From positions 1 through 35,125 of the forward strand of contig PANV01000040.1 in the NCBI GenBank assembly GCA_002707765.1: a stretch of 35,125 bases of DNA. Direction: 5' to 3'. The notes under the pieces were generated by a model. That model did not search any database, was not told the origin of the DNA, and worked only from the letters and a program-made list of their open reading frames with translations. Position 1 is the stretch's first letter, and each line of letters starts with the position of its first letter. Positions 7,261 through 15,197 of the stretch are shown here, in pieces. The stretch comes from Fidelibacterota bacterium (GTDB lineage Bacteria > Fidelibacterota > Marinisomatia > SCGC-AAA003-L08 > D37C17). Both the position numbers and the translations under genes were made by a program.

Positions 7261-9632
7261 AAATATCAAGAAATTGGTTAAATAGTTATATCGAATCAGA
7301 TAGAACTAATTCAGAATTAGTTGATTGTTTTACACAGTTGGGATTAGAGTGTAATTATCATCTAATTAATTCATTAGATTCTAATATAGTCGTTGGAAAA
7401 GTTGTAGAATGTGTTAAGCATCCAGATGCTGATAGATTAAAAGTCTGTCAAGTAGATATATCAAGTGAATCCAATTTGACAATTATATGTGGTGCTCCCA
7501 ATGTGAAAGAAAATATTTTAGTTCCTATTGCAAAAATCGGTTCTCATATAAGTGATTTTGAAATAAAGAAAACTAAAATAAGAGGTATTTATTCATATGG
7601 TATGATATGTTCAGAAAAGGAATTAGGCTTAGGTGAGAATCACGATGGAATTATGATATTAGATAATAATTTAGAAGTTGGACAAAAATTAGCTAGTGAA
7701 CTTGAAATTAAAGAAGATTCAATTTTTGATTTTGATATCACACCTAATAGAGGTGATTGCTTTAGTCACTTAGGAATAGCAAGGGAACTTTCCATTATTG
7801 AAAATTTAAAAATTAAAAAAGAAAAGTTTGATTTTAAAAAAAATGAACTTGATATTTTAGATTATGTTGACGTTACTATTGATGATTATGATCTTTGTCC
7901 AAGATATGCTTGTAGGTTAATTAAGAATGTGGAAGTTAAAGAAAGTCCTTTGTGGCTGAAGAAAAGTCTCGCAGCTATTGGGCAAAAAAGTGTCAATAAT
8001 ATTGTCGATTTGGCAAATTATATTATGTTTGATTTAGGGCAGCCATTACATACATTTGATTATGATAAATTAAACGGAAATAAAATTGAAGTTAGAAGGG
8101 CATATGAAAATGAAAAAATTATTTGTTTGAATAATGATGAGAACAAATTAACATCAGATGATATTGTCATAGCTGATAATAGCGGACCTGTAGCAATTGC
8201 AGGTGTAATTGGAGGCTTGGAAAGTCAGGTTACATCAAAAACAACTAACATATTACTTGAAAGTGCTGTATTTAATGAAATAAATATTAGAAAAACATCA
8301 AAAAAATATGATTATGCAAAGGAAGCATCTAAGAGATTTGAGAGAGGCATCGATTATGAAAATGTAATTTATGTAATGGATAAATTTACTTATTTACTTT
8401 TAAGTGATTGTAAAAAAGCAGAAATAAGTTCTAATTACATAGATAAATGTAAAAATAAATCAAATAAATTGATTGAGTTTGATGTTTCGAAGTGTAATAG
8501 TTTTTTAGGTACTTCACTAGGAAGCAATGAAATCAAAAGTATTTTTAATTCTTTAGATATAAAATTTTCTGACAAAAAAAATCATTTTAAATGTTCTATT
8601 CCTTCTTATAGGAATGATTTAGAAAGAGAAGTAGATTTGTTTGAGGAGGTTGCGAGAGTTTTTGGTTATGATTCTATAGAATCTAATATGAATTTCAAAT
8701 TTTCAATAAATAGTTTAATCAGAGATGAAAATCTTATAGAAGATAAATTAAGAACAATTTTATCAAATAATGGTTTTAATGAACATTATTCTAACAGCTT
8801 GTACAATAAAAAAGAAACAACTTTATCAAATGAAAATGCAATAAGGTTAATGAACCCATTGAGCAGAGATATGGAATATTTAAGAAATTCTTTATCTCCT
8901 GGAATTTTAAAAGCATTATCTTTTAATGAAAAAAGAGAGTCTGAATTTTTGAAGTATTATGAAATAGGTTCAATAAATGTTTACGACAAAAAAAAATATA
9001 ATTTATCTAATGAAAGAAGAATTTTATCTTTAGGATATTTAGGAGATAAAATAAAATCCTGGAGCGGTACAAAACCCTTTAACTTATTTAATATCAAAGG
9101 TGATATTTCGATGATATTTCATAATTTAGGATTCAATAAAATTAGTTATAAAGTTGATACTATCGATAACAATTGTAATTTTAAAATTTCAATAATTCTA
9201 AATGGACAAAATATTGGTGAAATCAAAGAAATTAATGATACCGTTAAAAATTATTACGATATATCAAGTAGTGTAATAGTATGTAATATTGACTTAGATG
9301 AAGTTAATGTTTTTTATGATAAACTTAAAATTTCTTATAATAAAACTATTTCATATCCATCAATTAATAGAGATATTGCAATTTTAGTACCACATTCAAT
9401 TACACATGATGATATAATTAATGTAATACGTAAATCATCAACCAAAATATTGAGAGATGTTAAACTATTTGATATTTATGATGATAAGAATTTTGACAAA
9501 AATACAAAAAGTATGGGTTATTCTTTAAAATTTCAATCACCTGAAAGAACTTTAAAATCTAGCGAAGTAGATAAAGAAATTAAATTAGTACTTGATAATC
9601 TATTAACTAAATTAAACGCTAAACAGAGATAA
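7257..9632 (+). CDS. pheT: Phenylalanyl-tRNA synthetase beta subunit
   Basis: A 791-residue beta subunit that binds tRNA-Phe and edits mischarged Tyr-tRNA. It has the N-terminal EMAPII-like tRNA-binding domain (about residues 39-150, with VVECVKHPDADRLKVCQVD and SYGMICSEKELGLG). Next comes the B3/B4 editing domain (about 205-375, with FDITPNRGDCFSHLGIAREL just before it), then B5 (about 400-475), the catalytic-like B6/B7 core, and the C-terminal ferredoxin-fold anticodon-binding domain (about 700-790, SYPSINRDIAILVP). Length is normal. It starts inside the pheS stop (ATGA), which favours equal production of the subunits. Confidence 0.96.
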   Translation: MKISRNWLNSYIESDRTNSELVDCFTQLGLECNYHLINSLDSNIVVGKVVECVKHPDADRLKVCQVDISSESNLTIICGAPNVKENILVPIAKIGSHISDFEIKKTKIRGIYSYGMICSEKELGLGENHDGIMILDNNLEVGQKLASELEIKEDSIFDFDITPNRGDCFSHLGIARELSIIENLKIKKEKFDFKKNELDILDYVDVTIDDYDLCPRYACRLIKNVEVKESPLWLKKSLAAIGQKSVNNIVDLANYIMFDLGQPLHTFDYDKLNGNKIEVRRAYENEKIICLNNDENKLTSDDIVIADNSGPVAIAGVIGGLESQVTSKTTNILLESAVFNEINIRKTSKKYDYAKEASKRFERGIDYENVIYVMDKFTYLLLSDCKKAEISSNYIDKCKNKSNKLIEFDVSKCNSFLGTSLGSNEIKSIFNSLDIKFSDKKNHFKCSIPSYRNDLEREVDLFEEVARVFGYDSIESNMNFKFSINSLIRDENLIEDKLRTILSNNGFNEHYSNSLYNKKETTLSNENAIRLMNPLSRDMEYLRNSLSPGILKALSFNEKRESEFLKYYEIGSINVYDKKKYNLSNERRILSLGYLGDKIKSWSGTKPFNLFNIKGDISMIFHNLGFNKISYKVDTIDNNCNFKISIILNGQNIGEIKEINDTVKNYYDISSSVIVCNIDLDEVNVFYDKLKISYNKTISYPSINRDIAILVPHSITHDDIINVIRKSSTKILRDVKLFDIYDDKNFDKNTKSMGYSLKFQSPERTLKSSEVDKEIKLVLDNLLTKLNAKQR

Positions 9633-9638
9633 GAAACT

Positions 9639-9941
9639 ATGCAAAAGAAATTAAAAGTACATAAAATAAAACTTCTAGGTCAAGATTACCTTCTCAAAAC
9701 ATCTGGTTCTTCTAATATGGTTGAGATTACTCAATATGTTGAAAAAAAAATGCAGGAGGTTATTGATAGTGGAATTGATAGTAATTCTCAACAATTGAGA
9801 ATAGCAGTTTTTACTTGCTTAGAAATTGCAGGTGAACTTTTTCTTCATAAAAGTGATAATAAAAAGAAAATTGATAAAATTGAGAAAAAGTCCAAATTAA
9901 TTCTCGACTTAATTGAAGATAAACTTAATAAAATTAAATGA
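9639..9941 (+). CDS. zapA: Cell division protein ZapA
   Basis: A 100-residue protein with the ZapA layout. A short beta/alpha N-terminal domain (KLKVHKIKLLGQDYLLKT, then VEITQYVEKKMQEV) is followed by a long C-terminal helix rich in Lys/Glu/Leu that would form the tetramer coiled coil. ZapA cross-links FtsZ filaments at the division site. Placement directly after pheT is frequent in FCB-group and other bacteria. It overlaps folD by 4 bases. The family call rests on length, layout and context. Confidence 0.82.
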   Translation: MQKKLKVHKIKLLGQDYLLKTSGSSNMVEITQYVEKKMQEVIDSGIDSNSQQLRIAVFTCLEIAGELFLHKSDNKKKIDKIEKKSKLILDLIEDKLNKIK

Positions 9942-10825
9942 GTGTAAAAATCCTAAGTGGTCAACCTGTTGCTGAGAAATATAAGCAGCTTTTAAGTAAA
10001 AGAATAGATTTATTAAAAAAAGAAAATATTGTACCAACACTTGCAGCCATTTTAGTCGGAGATGATCCGGCTTCCAAAATTTATGTTAATACTAAACATA
10101 AAACTTTTACTAAACATAATTGTAAAAGTATTGTTTATGAAAAAAATAGTAGTATAACAGAGTCAGATTTAATCAATTTTATAGATTCACTTAATTTAGA
10201 TTCTAATATACATGGTATTCTAGTTCAATTACCATTACCAAAACATTTAGATGAGAAAAAAATTCTAAGCTCAATAGACCCTAATAAAGACGTTGATGGT
10301 TTTCACCCAATGAATGTAGGTAAAATATTGATTGGTTCCCCAAATTTTATACCCTGTACACCTTATGGATGTCTTGAAATTTTAAAATTTTATAAAATTA
10401 ATGTTAGCTCAAAACATGTTGTTATTTTAGGAAGAAGTAATATAGTTGGTAAGCCATTAATGGCCTTATTATCTCAGAAATTTGAAGTTGGAAATGCAAC
10501 AGTAACAATATGTCATACAGGAACTCCAGACTTAAAATTACACACCCGCCTCGCAGATATTATAATTGTTGCAATAGGAATACCTTTATTTTTAAAATCA
10601 AATATGATAAAGAATGGTGTTGATATAATTGATGTCGGTATCAATAGATTAGAAGATGATTCAAAAAAAGGATATAGGATAGTCGGGGATGTTGATTATA
10701 ATGATACAATTGATAAAGTTAATTCAATAACTCCTGTACCAGGTGGAGTTGGACCAATGACGATTACAATGCTATTGAGTAATACAGTTTTAGCAGCTGA
10801 ACGAAAACTAATCAAAGAAACTTAA
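9938..10825 (+). CDS. folD: Bifunctional methylenetetrahydrofolate dehydrogenase / cyclohydrolase
   Basis: A 295-residue FolD that interconverts 5,10-methylene-THF, 5,10-methenyl-THF and 10-formyl-THF in the cytosol using NADP. Signature segments are the substrate-binding YVNTKHK with the catalytic lysine, HGILVQLPLPKHLDEKKIL, DVDGFHPMNVGK, the nucleotide-binding GRSNIVGKPL, and TPVPGGVGPMTITML near the C-terminus. Length is normal. It is the last gene of the infC block and is followed by a hairpin that could end transcription. Confidence 0.96.
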   Translation: MSVKILSGQPVAEKYKQLLSKRIDLLKKENIVPTLAAILVGDDPASKIYVNTKHKTFTKHNCKSIVYEKNSSITESDLINFIDSLNLDSNIHGILVQLPLPKHLDEKKILSSIDPNKDVDGFHPMNVGKILIGSPNFIPCTPYGCLEILKFYKINVSSKHVVILGRSNIVGKPLMALLSQKFEVGNATVTICHTGTPDLKLHTRLADIIIVAIGIPLFLKSNMIKNGVDIIDVGINRLEDDSKKGYRIVGDVDYNDTIDKVNSITPVPGGVGPMTITMLLSNTVLAAERKLIKET

Positions 10826-10849
10826 TCTTAATTTTGGTATTTCTTAAAT

Positions 10850-10890
10850 AGGAAATAATTTGATTTTATCCACTAAATTTATTCCTTTTT
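10850..10890 (+). terminator. Possible intrinsic terminator after folD
   Basis: An imperfect inverted repeat pairs 10850-10861 (AGGAAATAATTT) with 10875-10886 (AAATTTATTCCT): five pairs, two mismatches, five pairs, with a 13-base loop. It is followed at once by TTTT and a T-rich stretch. The stem is AT-rich and weak. Position, after folD and before an independently starting block, supports a terminator. Confidence 0.4.
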
Positions 10891-10916
10891 ATTATATTTG
10901 TTATTAATTCTTAAAG

Positions 10917-10943
10917 TTTACATTTAATTTATATAAATATTAA
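10917..10943 (+). promoter_or_regulatory. Possible promoter of the tyrosine-degradation operon
   Basis: TTTACA (10917-10922) is followed by TATTAA (10938-10943) at a 15-base spacing, about 30 bases before the aminotransferase ATG. The surrounding 146-base gap holds no other gene. Spacing is short and the background very AT-rich, so this is tentative. Confidence 0.22.
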
Positions 10944-10971
10944 ATTAAGTATGAAAAATTTAAATTAATTT

Positions 10972-12063
10972 ATGTCACTTGTTCCCAAACATATTAAAAA
11001 TTTATCACCCTACAAGCCTGGAAGAACTATTGATTCAGTTAAAAATGAATATAATTTAGATAAAATTATAAAGTTAGCTTCAAATGAAAATCCTTTAGGA
11101 CCTTCATTGAAATCCATAGATTTATCGCTTAATGACTTAAAAAACTCCCATAGGTATCCAGATGCTTCGGGTATGAAATTACGCAAAAAATTAGCTAAAA
11201 AGTTTGATTTGAAAGTTGAAAATGTTATTTTAGGTAGTGGTAGTGAGGGTATTATGTCATCAATAATGAGAACTTTCTTAAAAGATAAAGATGAATTAAT
11301 ATCTGCTCAAAAATCATTCATAGGTTTTAAAGTTCTGGCTAATGCTAGCGGAAAAAAAGTTATATGGGTTCCTAAAAAAAACTACAAATATGATTTAGAA
11401 TCTATATGTAATCAGATTAATGAGAATACAAAAATCATTTATATTGCAAATCCAGATAATCCAACGGGAACATATATAAACAAAAATGAATTTGATAGTT
11501 TTATTAAAAAAGTTCCCAAAAGAGTTTTAGTAATTTTAGATGAGGCATACTTTGAATATGCTGCACATGTATATGATTATCCAGATTCAATGGAATATAG
11601 ATATGATAATGTTATAACTTTAAGAACTTTTTCAAAAGTACATGGTTTAGCGGGATTCAGGGTTGGCTATGGTTTTGCTCATAATGAACTTATTAACAAC
11701 CTGATGAAAGTCAAACTTCCATTCGAACCATCATCAATTTCTCAACGAGTAGCATTAGCAGCTATTAATGATAATAATCATTTGTTAAGAACTGTTGATT
11801 TGAATATAAAAGAGTTAGAATTAATGACTAAAAATTTAGATAAATTAGGTATAAATTACATTCCATCAGTTGCAAATTTTGTTACAATGGTATTAAATAG
11901 TAGGTCTGAGGTTCAAGTATTAGTTCAATTTTTATTAGAAAATGGAATTATTGTAAGAGATTTGATAGGTTTTGGCCTACCTGAATGCATTAGAGTAACT
12001 ATAGGTTTGAAAGAAGAAAATTATTTTTTTATGAAAAAAATTAAGGAGTATTATAAAATATAA
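10972..12063 (+). CDS. HisC-family PLP aminotransferase, probably acting on tyrosine here
   Basis: A 363-residue class I/II aminotransferase of the histidinol-phosphate aminotransferase branch. KLASNENPLGPS near residues 34-45 is the HisC-type N-terminal block. The PLP contacts are Asn163 in NPDNPTG, Asp190 in ILDEAYFEY, Lys222 in TFSKVHGLAGFRVGY (Schiff base) and Arg230. By sequence it could make histidine, but no his genes are nearby. It is coupled through TAATG to 4-hydroxyphenylpyruvate dioxygenase, whose substrate is the transamination product of tyrosine. HisC enzymes are known to accept aromatic amino acids. My inference is tyrosine (and perhaps phenylalanine) transamination; a dual role with histidine synthesis stays possible. 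Family certain, substrate inferred. Confidence 0.85.
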   Translation: MSLVPKHIKNLSPYKPGRTIDSVKNEYNLDKIIKLASNENPLGPSLKSIDLSLNDLKNSHRYPDASGMKLRKKLAKKFDLKVENVILGSGSEGIMSSIMRTFLKDKDELISAQKSFIGFKVLANASGKKVIWVPKKNYKYDLESICNQINENTKIIYIANPDNPTGTYINKNEFDSFIKKVPKRVLVILDEAYFEYAAHVYDYPDSMEYRYDNVITLRTFSKVHGLAGFRVGYGFAHNELINNLMKVKLPFEPSSISQRVALAAINDNNHLLRTVDLNIKELELMTKNLDKLGINYIPSVANFVTMVLNSRSEVQVLVQFLLENGIIVRDLIGFGLPECIRVTIGLKEENYFFMKKIKEYYKI

Positions 12064-13178
12064 TGGCATATTTTACTAATGAATTCAAGGGCGTCGATTA
12101 TTTTGAAGATATTGATTTTCATCATTTGGAATTTTATGTTGGTAATGCAAAACAATCTAAAGAATTTTATAAAAAAGTTTTCGGATTCATCGAATATGCA
12201 TATTCAGGTCCTGAAACTGGTGTAAAAGATAAAGTATCATATGTTTTAAAAAAAAATAATATATTTTTCGTTCTTACTACTCCTTTAAAATCTAATCATC
12301 CTATTGCATCGTGGTTAAAAAAACATGGAGATGGTGTTTATGATGTTGCTTTTAAAGTTAAATCTGTTAGGGATTCATTTGAAGGTTGTTTGAGTAGAGG
12401 TGGTATATCAGCTAATGATTTTAAACATATCAATGATAAAAATGGTTCATTTACTAAAGCATCTTTAAAATCTTATGGAGATTGTATACACTCCATTATT
12501 AATAATGATGATTATAATTCTTGGGCTCCAGGTTTTATTTTAACAAATGAGCAAACCCATGCTAATGATACTGAAATTGAATTAATCGATCACGTTGTTG
12601 CAAATGTAGAATTAGAAAAGATGGATTTTTGGAAGGATTATTATGAGAAAGTTTTTGGTTTTTTTGCATTTGTTAGATTTGATGAAACAGATATCTCAAC
12701 AAAATATTCAGCATTGAAAAGTGTTGTAGTGAGGTCTGCTAATTGGAAAGTTAAATTACCTATTAATGAACCTGCTGAGGGTTTAAAAAAATCTCAGATT
12801 GAAGAATATTTAGATTTCAATGAAGGTCCAGGAGTTCAGCATATTGCTTTATTAAGTACAAATATTCTAAAAACAATTAAATCATTAAGGGAAAATGGAT
12901 TGGAGTTTTTAAAACTTCCAGATACGTATTATGAGCTTTTAGCAAAAAAGAATATTATAATAAAAGAAGATATTAAAATTATAAAAGATTTGGGTATTTT
13001 AATTGATAATGATGAAGAAGGATACTTATTGCAATTATTTACTCAGCCTTTACAAGATAGACCAACACTTTTTATAGAAATAATTCAAAGAAGAGGATCA
13101 AAAGGTTTTGGCCAAGGAAATTTCCAATCTCTTTTTGAGTCAATAGAATTAGAACAATCCAGAAGAGGTAACCTTTAA
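12063..13178 (+). CDS. hppD: 4-hydroxyphenylpyruvate dioxygenase
   Basis: A 371-residue non-heme iron dioxygenase of two vicinal-oxygen-chelate domains. It turns 4-hydroxyphenylpyruvate into homogentisate with O2 and loss of CO2. The N-domain is about residues 16-150 (FHHLEFYVGNA) and the catalytic C-domain about 173-350. The iron facial triad is visible as His177 (IDHVVANV), His260 (GPGVQHIALLS) and Glu339 (FIEIIQRRG). The C-terminal gating helix GFGQGNFQSLFESIE is canonical. Second enzyme of the homogentisate route; the next gene cleaves its product. Confidence 0.95.
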   Translation: MAYFTNEFKGVDYFEDIDFHHLEFYVGNAKQSKEFYKKVFGFIEYAYSGPETGVKDKVSYVLKKNNIFFVLTTPLKSNHPIASWLKKHGDGVYDVAFKVKSVRDSFEGCLSRGGISANDFKHINDKNGSFTKASLKSYGDCIHSIINNDDYNSWAPGFILTNEQTHANDTEIELIDHVVANVELEKMDFWKDYYEKVFGFFAFVRFDETDISTKYSALKSVVVRSANWKVKLPINEPAEGLKKSQIEEYLDFNEGPGVQHIALLSTNILKTIKSLRENGLEFLKLPDTYYELLAKKNIIIKEDIKIIKDLGILIDNDEEGYLLQLFTQPLQDRPTLFIEIIQRRGSKGFGQGNFQSLFESIELEQSRRGNL

Positions 13179-13188
13179 AGGAGAAATT

Positions 13189-14343
13189 ATGCCATTTTAC
13201 CAAACACGAGGAACTATCCCAAAAAAAAGACATACTATCTTTAAAAATCCTAATGGAGGTATATATTTTGAGGAGCTCGTAAGCAGAGAAGGCTTTTCAT
13301 ATACATATACAAATTTATATCACTTAAACATGCCTACTCAGGTAAAAGAATTAGGAGAATTTAAAAGTTACTCTGAAAAATATAAGTATAAAAAAAATGA
13401 TCATAAACCCTATCATTTTTTGTCAAATAAGTCTAATGATACTTTACTTTATAATAAAGATGTTGAAATTTCAAGATTGTATTTAGAATTAAAATCAGTT
13501 AAATCAGATTTAAATGAAAATATTTTTCATAGAAATGGTGATAGTGATATGTTAGTATATATTCAATCTGGAAATGGAATAATTAAAACAAATTATGGAG
13601 ATATGCAATTTGTTGAAGGAGATTATATCGTTATACCGAGAGGCGTAATTTATCAATATGAACTCAAAACAAAACATGTTTCAGGGTTAACTATTTATTC
13701 TAAATCACCAATAGAGACTCCAGCAAAATATAGAAATAGAGTTGGTCAGCTATTAGAACATTCACCTTTTTGTGAAAGAGATATAAAAACTCCTGTTCTT
13801 AAAAATCCTGTTGATAAAAAAGGTAAATTTAATATTTTAGTTAAATTTAAGGAAGGAACTAAATCATTTATTTACAATAATCACCCATTTGACGTTATTG
13901 GCTGGGACGGCTATTATTTTCCATGGATCTTAAATATAAATGATTTTGAACCTATCACAGGTAGTATACATCAACCTCCACCTGTTCATCAAACATTTCA
14001 GTCTAAAGGTTTTGTCATTTGTTCTTTTGTATCAAGATTGTTTGATTATCATCCTGATGCTATACCTGCGCCTTATCCTCATTCAAATGTCGATTCTGAT
14101 GAAGTAATTTTTTATTCAAAAGGCAATTTTGTATCCAGGTCAGGAATCAGTTTAGGTTCTGTTACTTATCATCCAATGGGACTTCCACATGGACCGCAGC
14201 CTGGTAAATACGAGGATTCAATAGGTAAAAAAAGTACTGATGAACTTGCAGTGATGGTTGATACTTTTAATCCTTTATATGTATTTAATGATAAACAAAG
14301 TAATATTGACAAAGATTATCCATATAGTTGGTTAAAAAAATAA
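13189..14343 (+). CDS. hmgA: Homogentisate 1,2-dioxygenase
   Basis: A 384-residue double-cupin iron dioxygenase that opens the homogentisate ring to maleylacetoacetate. The N-terminus MPFYQTRGTIPKKRHTIF is the bacterial/archaeal-type HGD start, shorter than the animal enzyme (about 440). Probable iron ligands are His298, Glu305 (or Asp304) and His334, in PYPHSN..SDE and GLPHGPQPG; the 36-residue His-His spacing equals that of the human enzyme. A good Shine-Dalgarno (AAAGGAG) lies ahead of the ATG, 10 bases after hppD. The downstream hydrolase and isomerase (fahA, maiA) are not in this window. Confidence 0.92.
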   Translation: MPFYQTRGTIPKKRHTIFKNPNGGIYFEELVSREGFSYTYTNLYHLNMPTQVKELGEFKSYSEKYKYKKNDHKPYHFLSNKSNDTLLYNKDVEISRLYLELKSVKSDLNENIFHRNGDSDMLVYIQSGNGIIKTNYGDMQFVEGDYIVIPRGVIYQYELKTKHVSGLTIYSKSPIETPAKYRNRVGQLLEHSPFCERDIKTPVLKNPVDKKGKFNILVKFKEGTKSFIYNNHPFDVIGWDGYYFPWILNINDFEPITGSIHQPPPVHQTFQSKGFVICSFVSRLFDYHPDAIPAPYPHSNVDSDEVIFYSKGNFVSRSGISLGSVTYHPMGLPHGPQPGKYEDSIGKKSTDELAVMVDTFNPLYVFNDKQSNIDKDYPYSWLKK

Positions 14344-15197
14344 TGAATTTTAAAGAGTTTAATTCTAAAAAATTAGATATTAAAAGTATATATCATCTTC
14401 TTATTTCTGGTATTTCTCCAAGGCCAATTGCATTGGTTGGTTCAATTGATAAAAATGGTAATTCTAATTTAGCACCTTATTCTTTTTTCAATGCCTTTGG
14501 GGCTAATCCACCAATTGTTGGTTTTTCTCCTGCATTAAGTGGAAGGACTGGATTACCAAAAGATACTTTGCTAAATATTCAAGATACTAAAGAATTCACT
14601 ATATCAATTATTAACAGCCATATGGTTGAACAAATAAGTTTGTCTTCCTGCGAATTTGATAAAGGTATTGACGAATTTGTAAAAACAGGCTTGAAAAAAT
14701 ATAAATCTAAAATGATAAAACCTTTTGGTGTATCAGATTCATATTTTATTATGGAATGTAAGTTATATGATATAATTGAACTTGGAGGTAAAAAAGCAAG
14801 TGGTAATTTAATTCTTGGAGAAGTTGTCAATTTTCATGTATCTGAAAAGGTTATTGATGATAATAGTCAGATAAATCCTTACAAATTTGATGCAATTGCC
14901 CGTAATGGAGGAGGTTGGTATACAGACTCTAAAAAAGGATTATTTGAAGTAAAAAAACCAAAACATGAAGGTATAGGATTTGATGAGCTACCAGATTTTA
15001 TTCTTAAATCTAATCTGACTGGTAATCAATTAGCCAAACTAGCTTCAATTAATAAAATACCTGAATATCAAATTAATGAAAAAAAAATATCAGAAAATGA
15101 AACTTTAGATTTAATAAAGTCTAGTATAGAATCAAATAATATTGAAGATGCTTGGCAGTATGTATTTCAATTAGGAAAACTAATTAATGATAAATAA
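14343..15197 (+). CDS. Flavin reductase-like (FMN-binding split-barrel) protein
   Basis: A 284-residue protein. The N-terminal about 190 residues match the flavin-reductase-like split-barrel fold: LLISGISPRPIALVGSIDKNG, then SNLAPYSFFNAFGANPP, then VGFSPALSGRTGLPKDTL. I chose the ATG at 14343, which overlaps the hmgA stop as TAATG, over a TTG five codons upstream. The last about 70 residues form a helical extension. Family members bind FMN and either reduce free flavin for a partner monooxygenase or act as small oxidoreductases. No partner monooxygenase is present, so the substrate is unknown. Placement between homogentisate dioxygenase and acetoacetyl-CoA synthetase suggests a link to aromatic degradation (inference). 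It overlaps the next gene by 11 bases. Confidence 0.8.
   Translation: MNFKEFNSKKLDIKSIYHLLISGISPRPIALVGSIDKNGNSNLAPYSFFNAFGANPPIVGFSPALSGRTGLPKDTLLNIQDTKEFTISIINSHMVEQISLSSCEFDKGIDEFVKTGLKKYKSKMIKPFGVSDSYFIMECKLYDIIELGGKKASGNLILGEVVNFHVSEKVIDDNSQINPYKFDAIARNGGGWYTDSKKGLFEVKKPKHEGIGFDELPDFILKSNLTGNQLAKLASINKIPEYQINEKKISENETLDLIKSSIESNNIEDAWQYVFQLGKLINDK

Noticed and set aside
10972..12063. Histidine biosynthesis operon
   Set aside because: No other his gene is in the window; downstream genes are all of tyrosine breakdown.
14328..14342. TTG upstream start for the flavin-reductase-like gene
   Set aside because: It lies inside the hmgA coding end; the ATG at 14343 in a TAATG junction is the pattern used throughout this window.
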